A stretch of DNA of 64,000 bases from Xanthomonas sp. DAR 80977 (GTDB lineage: Bacteria > Pseudomonadota > Gammaproteobacteria > Xanthomonadales > Xanthomonadaceae). The translations under genes and the position numbers were made by a program. The stretch is from contig NZ_CP162487.1 in the NCBI RefSeq assembly GCF_041240605.1, forward strand, positions 1,619,001-1,683,000, read 5' to 3'. Positions 50,801 through 57,096 of the stretch are shown here, piece by piece (the stretch's first letter is position 1; each line of letters begins with the position of its first letter). The notes beneath the pieces are model-generated. The model had not been told where the DNA came from and did not search any database. It was given only the letters and a program-made list of their open reading frames with translations.

Positions 50801-52262
50801 CGGCGGCACGCGGCAGGTGCTGCTGGGCAACGCGACCTATTACCCGTTCGGCCCGGTGGCGAGCTGGTCCTACGGCAACGGCCGCCCGATGCAACGCGTG
50901 CTGGACCAGGACTACCGCCCGCTGGCGGTCAGCGACACCCGCAGCGACGGCCTGAGCACCGGCTTCGCCTTCGACCCGGCCGGCAACCTCAGCGCGCTGA
51001 CCGCGGCCGGCAACACCGCCCCGGTGGTCAGCCTGGACTACGACGCCCTGGGCCGGCTGACCGCGTTCAAGGACGGCCCGACCGGTACGGTGATCGACGG
51101 CTACGGCTACGACGCCACCGGCAACCGGCTCAACGCCAAGGTCAACACCGTCACCCAGAGCTACACGTACCCGACCACCAGCCACCGCCTGAGCGCAGTG
51201 GCCGGCACCGCCCGCACCTACGACGCGATCGGCAACACGCTGTCCATCGGCGGCACGGCACAGGAATTCGCCTACGACGCCACGGGCCGGATGAGCCAGG
51301 CCAAGCGCGCGGGCACGGTGGTGATGAAGTACGGCTACAACGGCCGCGGCGAGCAGGTGCGGCGGGTGGACAAGACCAACACCTACACGCTGTACGACGA
51401 GAGCGGGCACTGGCTGGGCAACTACGACGCCAACGGCGCCTCGCTGCAGCAGGCGATCTGGCTGGACGACCTGCCGGTGGGCGTATTGGCCAAGAACAGC
51501 CTGCGCTACGTGCAGCCGGACCACCTGGGCAGCCCGCGCGCGGTTATCGACCCGGTGCGCGACGTGGCGATCTGGACCTGGGACCTGAAGGGCGAAGCCT
51601 TCGGCAACACCCCGCCGGACCAGGACCCGGACAAGGACGGCACCGCGTTCGTATTCGATATGCGCTTCCCGGGGCAGCGCTACGACTCTGCCACTGGGTT
51701 CAACCAGAACTACTTCCGGGACTATGAGCCTGGCACTGGGCGGTATGGGCAGAGTGACCCGATTGGTTTGCAGGGTGGGATGGCAACGTATGGTTACGTA
51801 TTGTCGAATCCTTTGACTTTGCTGGATCGCCATGGGCTGGAAAGTGCTATTTTTTACACCGATCCTGCTTATCGCATGGTCACCCCTTCGCCATTTGATC
51901 GATGCAGGTTGAAGCCTAGAGCACGGAAGTGCATGGCGAAAGCATTCGGTGTCACAGAGCAAGACGTGGATGCGGTAGCCCTCAAGGGTAATAGCCTATA
52001 TGCAAGTTCATTTCCAATGTTCTGGGCCGCGAGCGGAGCCACAACATTGCCAAATGAAATTAATTACACTGGTCCATGTCGGGATTTCAATGGTGCCCAC
52101 TTCATGCTTCATGAGTATTTTCATGTATTTAGACAGTGGGGTAACGGCATGTCAATCGCATCGTATTTATATGAATGGAAAAATGTAGAGGCCCAGGCGG
52201 ACGCATTTGCTGATAAAAATAAGCAAGTGTTTGATAGATGCATGAGTGGGGGGTGCGAGTGA
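47832..52262 (+). CDS. Secreted Rhs/YD-repeat protein with HExxH C-terminal tip
   Basis: A 1476-residue polymorphic-toxin-like protein. A signal peptide (SLCYLFGLFCLACLTLDNVA) and a DUF6531-like segment (FGDPINAGIGNKFEAHVEY) open it. YD repeats fill residues ~280-1290 (YDANGNTTAV, YDPLNRLART, YDALDNLTKV). The Rhs-core end motif is GRYGQSDPIGLQGGMATYGY, ending ...LLDRHGL at residue 1336. The last 140 residues are a variable tip with His-Glu-Tyr-Phe-His at 1427-1431 and Glu1453 in NVEAQAD, as in DUF4157-like zinc peptidases. Sec signal and no PAAR/VgrG argue against a T6SS effector. Base composition changes sharply near 49.55 and 51.74 kb. Confidence 0.9.
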   Translation: MERLFASAGIARSLCYLFGLFCLACLTLDNVALAAGSARQQNPACGYNSCDEASAYAECSDELSLAKKDPGLQPWVQGLICYNGHGRNSYNIVYSDPLGLDAGLNDYQNGFAYVAGAAPLNPGAVLGVPRCREQCFGDPINAGIGNKFEAHVEYRGEGVFPLSLAVTYNSSRGISYYPEELKVFGRNRTHSYLRRINYFDTSSGPVVYVSRPGGEALRFTQSGSGWVPDVPGDGQLSMSVDGGGAIAGWQLRENKGGVEIFDAKGQLSEIQDVSGFRQVLAYDDAGRLASVRDAVGRAMRFEYGADGLVNGVWLPDGQQLRFYYTASKDLERVSYPDGHEVKYLYDEPDHISGYAPAGMYTGFIDEQQQRYSTTIYAKSLYGSDAKALGTYLGDAVDRHMADYTFADGETYTTTAAITSSLGSVKTIDFALVDGIVSPVSIVQSCDSCTPQDVSYEYAADGQVSSITKSGVITSYVYNTRGLLDSRVEASNDETGKKRTTQTDWNPDFAVPLERRIYNAAGALTERSTWTYNVRGQALTASRTDPAAGTIRTSTTTYCEQADLDAGSCPLLGLVTSVNGPRTDVSDTANYTYYASDDSTCASTPATCPHRKGDLWKVTNALGQVTEYLAYDGAGRVLSVKDANGLITDFTYHARGWLTASKVRGTDDSSESDDRITRIDYWPTGLVKQVTQLDGAFTAFTYDAAHRLTDIADNAGNTLHYTLDNAGNRVKEDTKDAAGTLKRTLSRVYNQLGQLATQATASGDPTDFGYDANGNTTAVTDALGHKTQNDYDPLNRLARTLQDVGGIAAETKFGYDALDNLTKVTDPKGLDTTYAYNGLGDLTKLTSPDTGVTTYTYDSAGNRATQTDARNIKTTYSYDALNRLTKVAYPTTSLNVTYTYDVSQTTCASGETYAIGRLARMQDSSGSTDYCYDRFGDLVRKVQTTNGKVFVLRYAYTKAGQLSRLTYPDGAAVDYVRSAQGQTTEVGVTPAGGTRQVLLGNATYYPFGPVASWSYGNGRPMQRVLDQDYRPLAVSDTRSDGLSTGFAFDPAGNLSALTAAGNTAPVVSLDYDALGRLTAFKDGPTGTVIDGYGYDATGNRLNAKVNTVTQSYTYPTTSHRLSAVAGTARTYDAIGNTLSIGGTAQEFAYDATGRMSQAKRAGTVVMKYGYNGRGEQVRRVDKTNTYTLYDESGHWLGNYDANGASLQQAIWLDDLPVGVLAKNSLRYVQPDHLGSPRAVIDPVRDVAIWTWDLKGEAFGNTPPDQDPDKDGTAFVFDMRFPGQRYDSATGFNQNYFRDYEPGTGRYGQSDPIGLQGGMATYGYVLSNPLTLLDRHGLESAIFYTDPAYRMVTPSPFDRCRLKPRARKCMAKAFGVTEQDVDAVALKGNSLYASSFPMFWAASGATTLPNEINYTGPCRDFNGAHFMLHEYFHVFRQWGNGMSIASYLYEWKNVEAQADAFADKNKQVFDRCMSGGCE

Positions 52263-52564
52263 AGGCGCTTAAGGCGGCTGCGGTGAGTTTGCTGTTGCTA
52301 ATATCTGGTTGTGTTGGAGATGCAAAGATAACTGTTTCTGGCAGCGCCAAGAATGGAGTGGCGTGCATTTTTAATAGATATTCTGATGGGAGGCTTGTGG
52401 AAACTTTCCCTGTGGCTGGGAAATTTAAAGAGATATACGCTGTGTCGGTACTTGCTGAGAAAGATATTGAAATAGTTTGCGCTGGAGTCGTCGTTGCTAG
52501 GGAGCGATTGAGCGTCACAAAAGGTGATATCGATTTTGGCGAACTGCCTTGTTCATCGAAATAG
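52259..52564 (+). CDS. Small lipoprotein, candidate immunity protein for the Rhs tip
   Basis: A 101-residue protein with a lipoprotein signal (AAAVSLLLLISGC, lipobox cysteine near residue 18) and a short beta-rich mature part (AKITVSGSAKNGVACIF, EIVCAGVVVARERLSV). The GTG start overlaps the rhs TGA by four bases; an ATG at 52238 is an alternative. A small unrelated gene directly after a polymorphic toxin tip is usually the cognate immunity gene. The lipoprotein signal would place it in the periplasm. The base composition is as low-GC as the tip, consistent with joint acquisition. Confidence 0.7.
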   Translation: MKALKAAAVSLLLLISGCVGDAKITVSGSAKNGVACIFNRYSDGRLVETFPVAGKFKEIYAVSVLAEKDIEIVCAGVVVARERLSVTKGDIDFGELPCSSK

Positions 52565-52793
52565 GTGAATTAAGATGGGCTGTAACTGCACTCTACAAGA
52601 GATTTTTGATAATTATTTTCAGTGGTGCTATTTTTTGACGTGGCTGGAATGGTCGTGGCGACAATTGACCATGAAAAATTTGGTGGATATTAATAATTTG
52701 TAATTCTTGGTAGGCACTTTTGTATTTGACTATTTGCTCGGCTTGCTTTATCGGCGCTGCGAAGCGCACGGAGCGTCATTCTGGGCACCCAAA
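52565..52793. other. AT-rich spacer with one possible 42-codon gene
   Basis: Between the candidate immunity gene and the first asparaginase fragment. A frame at 52575-52703 starts MGCNCTLQEIFDNYFQW and encodes 42 residues rich in Trp and Cys. It has no clear ribosome-binding site and no recognisable family, so it may be chance. Composition remains clearly lower in GC than the flanking chromosome. Confidence 0.3.
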
Positions 52794-52868
52794 TGCCGGA
52801 GCCACCCTATGTCGCGACGTCGCCACTTCCTGAAAATCGCCGCCTTTGGCGGCTGCGGGTGTCCCTAG
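52794..52868 (+). pseudogene. Fragment 1 of the 5' end of a Tat-exported asparaginase gene
   Basis: From the ATG at 52809 the frame reads MSRRRHFLKIAAFGG and stops after 19 codons. The same start, with the same upstream GCCGGAGCCACCC, occurs at 53460 in a longer copy that continues into a glycosylasparaginase-like N-terminus. The RRHFLK is a twin-arginine signal. The copies differ at several positions, so this one is an older or foreign fragment. Confidence 0.7.
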
Positions 52869-52870
52869 TC

Positions 52871-53128
52871 ATGAATATAAGTAGGGCGGTCAGCGCACTT
52901 TTGGTTGCCGCGCTTATGCCAGGTGTGGTCGCAATTTTGATAACTTCTGTGGGGGCGTCAAGTTTTCTAACCGCTGCCGTTGTTTTTGGTATTTTGTATA
53001 TTTTTTCGCTTCCATTTATTTTAATTATTGGATTTTTTACGTTATTCTTTTTGTTAAAAATAAAATACGGGCCGTTGTTTATGCCTCCGTTGATTGGTTG
53101 TTTGTCTGGAATGCTGATTGCGAATTGA
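52871..53128 (+). CDS. Small membrane protein of unknown function
   Basis: An 85-residue protein with three hydrophobic segments (AVSALLVAALMPGVVAILIT, FLTAAVVFGILYIFSLPFIL, and IGFFTLFFLLKI / PLIGCLSGMLIA). The composition is AT-rich. The ATG at 52871 directly follows the stop of the asparaginase fragment, and its TGA overlaps the next ATG. It may be an orphan immunity or accessory gene of the Rhs island; no family was recognised. Confidence 0.6.
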   Translation: MNISRAVSALLVAALMPGVVAILITSVGASSFLTAAVVFGILYIFSLPFILIIGFFTLFFLLKIKYGPLFMPPLIGCLSGMLIAN

Positions 53129-53250
53129 TGTATGTATGTGGAACTCCCATTCATGACGCCTGGCTGCTTGTGCTGGATGGGCTATTGACGGCAATAGTGG
53201 CTGCATTGATATATTTTAAGCCTCGGTTAAATTTTCGACCTCAATCTTAA
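53128..53250 (+). CDS. 40-residue single-pass membrane protein
   Basis: The ATG at 53128 overlaps the preceding TGA (TGATG), giving a 40-codon frame: MYVCGTPIHDAWLLVLDGLL followed by a hydrophobic TAIVAALIYF and a basic KPRLNFRPQS tail. The coupling to the previous membrane-protein gene and the membrane-helix-plus-basic-tail pattern favour a real gene, but it is short and unrecognised. Confidence 0.45.
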   Translation: MYVCGTPIHDAWLLVLDGLLTAIVAALIYFKPRLNFRPQS

Positions 53251-53459
53251 GGGTCGAATTATCTTGTGTGGTTGAGGTTTGATTATTATTGGGTGTTCGT
53301 TGGAAGTTCGGATCAGGGAAGTTGCACTTTAGCGCTTTTTGGCAAAGTCCTTGGTTCATGATGCCCCCACCAAGTGGTCTACCTTCAATCTCATCCTGCT
53401 CTGCCGCATGATGCGAAGCTAGCCGCGCACGGTCCCGCCCCTGCGCCTGTTATTTCCTC
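53251..53459. other. Spacer at the right edge of the AT-rich island
   Basis: About 210 bp without a supportable gene. Composition is AT-rich up to roughly 53360 and then returns to the high-GC chromosomal pattern. The likely right boundary of the acquired segment is therefore near 53360-53400. Confidence 0.4.
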
Positions 53460-53699
53460 GTGCCGGAGCCACCCATGCACCAACGCCGCCACTTCCTCAA
53501 GACCGCCGCCTTCGGCGCCCTCGCCACCGGCCTGGCCGCTGCGTTGCCGCGCGCACGAGCCGCGGCCAGTAGCGGCGTCGCACCGTTGCCGCGCGGCGCG
53601 GCGCGGGTGATTTCGACCTGGGACTTCGGGATCGCGGCGAATCAGGCCGCGTGGCAGGTGCTGTCGCGCAGCGGCGCGGCGCTGCATGCACTCACGTAA
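53460..53699 (+). pseudogene. Fragment 2: truncated Tat-exported glycosylasparaginase-like gene
   Basis: From the ATG at 53475 it encodes 74 residues: a twin-arginine signal (QRRHFLKTAAFGALATGLAA) and the start of a mature Ntn-hydrolase, VISTWDFGIAANQAAWQVL. It then ends at SGAALHALT and a stop. The family normally continues for about 280 more residues, including the autoprocessing threonine, so it is a remnant. The break falls at the start of the next gene, whose ATG is at 53686. Composition is the normal high-GC type. Confidence 0.75.
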
Positions 53700-54285
53700 C
53701 CCCTACGCCGCACCCGACGCCGCGCTGCCGGAGGCCGCGCCCGACACGGCGCCCACCGATCTGCTGGCGTCGTTGTTCGCGCCGTCGGGCATCAAGCTGG
53801 CCCTGCTGTGCGCGACCACGTTCGGCTGGTATGCGCTGTACTGGTTCTATCGCAACTGGCAGGCGATCCGCCTGATCTCCGGGCGCCGGCGCATCTCGCC
53901 GGTGTGGCGCTCGGTGTTCTCGCTGATCTGGATCTTCCCCTGCTTCCGCGCCCTGGATCGCTTGATCGGCGCGCACCGCCGCAGCGTACTGGGCTGGTGG
54001 GGACCGGCCCTGGCCTATGTCGGATTGAGCCTGCTGGCGGCGTGGCCGACCCGACTGTCGTTCCTGGCGCTGCTGTCCTGGACGCCGCTGCTCGCGATCA
54101 ACCAGCGCCTGGTCCGCTTCAAGCGGGCGCGCGGCTTGCGCGAACGCCCGCAGGAGCGATTCACCGCGTGGACGTGGGTGTGGCTGGCGATCGTCGCACC
54201 GTTCTTTTCGCTGGCGATCTTCATGCTGGTGGTGAACGTGCTGCTGCAGCAACCGATCCAGGTGAACTTGCCCGCACCCCGCTGA
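53686..54285 (+). CDS. Multi-pass membrane protein of unknown function
   Basis: A 199-residue protein starting MHSRNPYAAPDAALPEAAPD, a common N-terminal pattern in small proteobacterial membrane proteins. It has four or five hydrophobic segments (LALLCATTFGWYALYWFY, VFSLIWIFPCFRALDRL, WWGPALAYVGLSLLAAW, LAIVAPFFSLAIFMLVVNV). No family was recognised with confidence. Its start codon lies inside the end of the truncated asparaginase fragment, so its original promoter may have been replaced. Confidence 0.72.
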   Translation: MHSRNPYAAPDAALPEAAPDTAPTDLLASLFAPSGIKLALLCATTFGWYALYWFYRNWQAIRLISGRRRISPVWRSVFSLIWIFPCFRALDRLIGAHRRSVLGWWGPALAYVGLSLLAAWPTRLSFLALLSWTPLLAINQRLVRFKRARGLRERPQERFTAWTWVWLAIVAPFFSLAIFMLVVNVLLQQPIQVNLPAPR

Positions 54286-54401
54286 GCCGGCGTCGCGGGG
54301 GTTCCGACGCATCGCCGGTCCGGCATGCGGTCGTGATCCGCGCATGAAGTTTCACCTGCAACCACCACCCCGCTTGGTGTCTAATACCGCACCCCCGCGT
54401 C

Positions 54402-55130
54402 GTGCCGATTCCCGTGAGCCTCCCCGATTCCGATCTGCGTCCGGACCTGGACCCTTTGCCCGATGACGGCACCGTCGTCACCGCTGGTCCGTTGACCCCG
54501 CCGGCGGATTCGGCCGGCACCGTGCAGGATGCGCAGGCGCTGCGGCACAGCGTGGCCGAGGACGTCCAGGGCATGCTGCTGGCGACGCTGGTGGCCTCGC
54601 TGGGCCTGGCGGTGTTCGCCAAGGGCGGGCTGATGATCGGCGGCATGGCCGGGGTGGCGTTCCTGCTGCACTACGCGCTGGGCTGGAACTTCGGCCTGAT
54701 GTTCGTGCTGGTGAACCTGCCGTTCTACTGGCTGTCGGTGCGGCGCATGGGCTGGGAATTCACCTTGAAGACCTTCGTGGCGGTGGCCGCCTGCGGGGTG
54801 CTGACCGACCTGCTGCCGCGCTGGGCGCAGTATTCGGCGATGACGCCGCTGTATTCGGCGCTGGTCGGCGGCGCGCTGGTCGGACTGGCGATCCTGTTCT
54901 TCATCCGCCACCGCGCCAGCCTCGGCGGCGTCGGCATCCTGGCGGTCTACCTGCAGCGCAGCCGCGGCTGGAGCGCGGGCAAGGTGCAGATGAGTTTCGA
55001 CGGGGCGCTGATGCTGATCGCGTTCTTCGTACTGGCGCCGCAACAGGTGCTGTATTCGGCGATCGGTGCGGTGGTGCTGAGCCTGGTGCTGATGTTCAAC
55101 CACCGCTCCGGGCGCTACATGGGCGTGTGA
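54402..55130 (+). CDS. YitT-family (DUF161) membrane protein
   Basis: A 242-residue protein. A Pro/Asp-rich cytosolic N-terminus of about 50 residues precedes five or six membrane helices with the YitT pattern: LVASLGLAVFAKGGLMIGGMAG, then GLMFVLVNLPFYWLSVRRMGWEF, LYSALVGGALVGLAILFFIRHRASLGGVGI and VLYSAIGAVVLSLVL. The C-terminal DUF2179 domain of many YitT proteins is absent. The transport function is unproven. The start is uncertain; GTG codons at 54402 and 54414 are both possible. Confidence 0.85.
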   Translation: MPIPVSLPDSDLRPDLDPLPDDGTVVTAGPLTPPADSAGTVQDAQALRHSVAEDVQGMLLATLVASLGLAVFAKGGLMIGGMAGVAFLLHYALGWNFGLMFVLVNLPFYWLSVRRMGWEFTLKTFVAVAACGVLTDLLPRWAQYSAMTPLYSALVGGALVGLAILFFIRHRASLGGVGILAVYLQRSRGWSAGKVQMSFDGALMLIAFFVLAPQQVLYSAIGAVVLSLVLMFNHRSGRYMGV

Positions 55131-55632
55131 GCGGCACGTTGCCGCGTGCCTGTCGCGCGCGGCGCGTTCGTGTGGAATCGGTCCGTGTCCAACGGCGATG
55201 GCCGTTTCGATGCCGCCATGAAGCGGCATGCGCTGTCGCGCGGCGCAAAGCCTTTGCCCAAGTGCGCACGCTGCGCATATTCCATGATGCGCATTCCATG
55301 CCTCGCGATCGCGCGGCCAGCGCAGGCGAGAGAGCCGCATCGGCATGGCCGGCGTGAAGGAATCGGCCCGGCGTGCAACTGTCTACGGGATATCCCGCGT
55401 GTCTACGAAATGGCCTTGTCGGCACGATCGCCGGCGGGGCATGCTGGCTGCGCAGGCGAAGCAAATACGCGCGAATGACATGACGCGATCCACGGGAGTC
55501 ATCGCGCCTGCGAAGGGGAAAACCAACAGATTTCCAGCGCTTGCCGGTCCGGCATGGTGAGCTGCCGCATGGCCGCGCGCGATCATGGGAATGGCGTTTT
55601 CAGCTGTCTTTCGAGCACCGAAGGAGAATGCG
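55131..55632. other. 502-bp intergenic region upstream of the LodA/LodB operon
   Basis: No convincing gene, RNA or repeat is visible. Short open frames are present in several phases, but none has a recognisable product or ribosome-binding site. Promoter elements for the oxidase operon probably lie here; I could not identify a clear -35/-10 pair. Confidence 0.5.
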
Positions 55633-57060
55633 ATGAAGCGTGCGATAGGGTTCGCGGCCGTTGTCAGCATCCTGGTCATGGCGTGTTCGGCCGTGACCCA
55701 CACTCCCACCGGTCCCGACCGCGGCTCCGTGCCCGCACCGCCGTCGCCGGCCTCCGCCGCGCACGCGGCCGCGCCTGCGGTGCCGTGCGTCGCGCCGGCC
55801 AGCTGGTTCCCGCACGCGAACACGCCGCCGCCGAATTCGGCGGGCTTCGTTTCCGACAGCAACTGCGCGTTCCATGTCTGGTCGTGGAACGCCTTCCTGT
55901 GGCTGACCCAGGACGTGCAGGGGCAGCCGCGCTTCCAGACCATGACGCCCGAGGGCATCGAGGCCGCGCCCGGCGTGCTGGATCCCTTGATCGGCCGCTC
56001 GCAGCAGGCGCGTACGCTGGACCTGATCGACCAGGCCGGTCCCGATGGGGTGATGGTGGACCGCAACGGCCGCGCGATCTATTACTCGATCCACTCCGAT
56101 GCCACGTTCGGCGATTTCATCCAGAGCAACGATCTGTTGAATCCCGACGCGCTGCGCGCCTTCGATCCGAACACCGCGTTTCCGGTGGGAAGCCTGACCC
56201 TGAAGGCGGCCTGGAAAGTGGTGCAGCCGGGCGAGGATGTGTCGACCTTCTACACCCGCCAGGCGCAGATCGTGTCGCTGGCCACGCGCAAGGGCAAGAT
56301 CGTCGCCACCGGCCAGACCACCACGCAGACGGTGGCGCTGGTCGGGTTCCATATCGGCGGCACGGTGCAGGGACATCCGGAGATGATCTGGGCCACGTTC
56401 GAGCACCAGCGCAACGCCCCGGACCTGCCGCGCCCGATGGAGCAGATGCAGCCCAACGACGTCGTCTCCGACCAGGACTGGACCTTCTACCAGGCCGACA
56501 CCCCGTTCAAGCGTTGCAACGTCAATGCCGCCGGCGCCGGCGCGCTGACCTTGAACGCGCAGGCGCAGACCCTGAGCCCGGTCACCCAGGTGTGCCGCAT
56601 GGTGCCGTACGGCGGGCAGAAGCCGTGCCCGTCGGGCAAGGACTGCAACATCGACAACATCAAGTCGATGAACGCATCGGCGCAGAGCCAGCTGGCCGAT
56701 GTGTGGAAGAACTATTTCGAAGTCGGTGCGGTGTGGTTCGTGGCCGAGAACGCGTTGCAGCCCAATTGCACGTTCCAGCCCAATTCGGCGCTGGAATGCA
56801 TTCCGTCGCCGACCCCGCAGGGCGCGCCGCCGCTGCTGACCGGCTCGATCCGCCTGTCCAATTCCACCATCGAGACCTTCACCCAGGTGCAGAGCACGCA
56901 GGACAACTGCTTCGCCTGCCACAACACCACCCAGGTGATTTCGCCGGACCCCAAGGTGAAATCCCTGCCTGGCCTGAACGTCAACCTGAGCCACGTGCTG
57001 ATCAACGACTACCTGAAAGCGCAGGCGACGTCGCAGGCCAAGTCGGCGCCGAAGCGCTGA
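55633..57060 (+). CDS. Lipoprotein with C-terminal CXXCH haem motif, first gene of the LodA-type operon
   Basis: A 475-residue exported protein. The signal peptide ends in a lipobox-like ILVMAC, and a Pro/Ala-rich linker of about 40 residues follows. The body has no domain I can name (CAFHVWSWNAFLWLTQDVQG, VALVGFHIGGTVQGHPEMIWATFEHQ are striking). Near the C-terminus, Cys426-Phe-Ala-Cys-His430 is a c-type haem site in QDNCFACHNTTQV. It is preceded by AAGGAG and followed 36 bp later by the LodA-like gene, so it is a likely electron-transfer or assembly partner. Confidence 0.82.
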   Translation: MKRAIGFAAVVSILVMACSAVTHTPTGPDRGSVPAPPSPASAAHAAAPAVPCVAPASWFPHANTPPPNSAGFVSDSNCAFHVWSWNAFLWLTQDVQGQPRFQTMTPEGIEAAPGVLDPLIGRSQQARTLDLIDQAGPDGVMVDRNGRAIYYSIHSDATFGDFIQSNDLLNPDALRAFDPNTAFPVGSLTLKAAWKVVQPGEDVSTFYTRQAQIVSLATRKGKIVATGQTTTQTVALVGFHIGGTVQGHPEMIWATFEHQRNAPDLPRPMEQMQPNDVVSDQDWTFYQADTPFKRCNVNAAGAGALTLNAQAQTLSPVTQVCRMVPYGGQKPCPSGKDCNIDNIKSMNASAQSQLADVWKNYFEVGAVWFVAENALQPNCTFQPNSALECIPSPTPQGAPPLLTGSIRLSNSTIETFTQVQSTQDNCFACHNTTQVISPDPKVKSLPGLNVNLSHVLINDYLKAQATSQAKSAPKR

Positions 57061-57096
57061 CGGCACGCCATCTCATCCGGACGAGGAGCGAGGATC

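Noticed and set aside
49410..51962. 850-codon antisense open frame in the rhs core
   Set aside because: It mirrors the GC-biased YD repeats in the sense strand and has no start signal or family features.
47832..52262. Type VI secretion effector
   Set aside because: The protein has a Sec signal peptide and no PAAR domain, and no vgrG, hcp or adaptor gene is nearby.
53460..53699. Complete small Tat-exported protein
   Set aside because: The mature part is recognisably the first strand of a glycosylasparaginase and stops abruptly at the next gene, so a remnant is the better explanation.
55131..55632. tRNA or small RNA gene upstream of the LodA operon
   Set aside because: No T-loop consensus, acceptor pairing or terminator was found.
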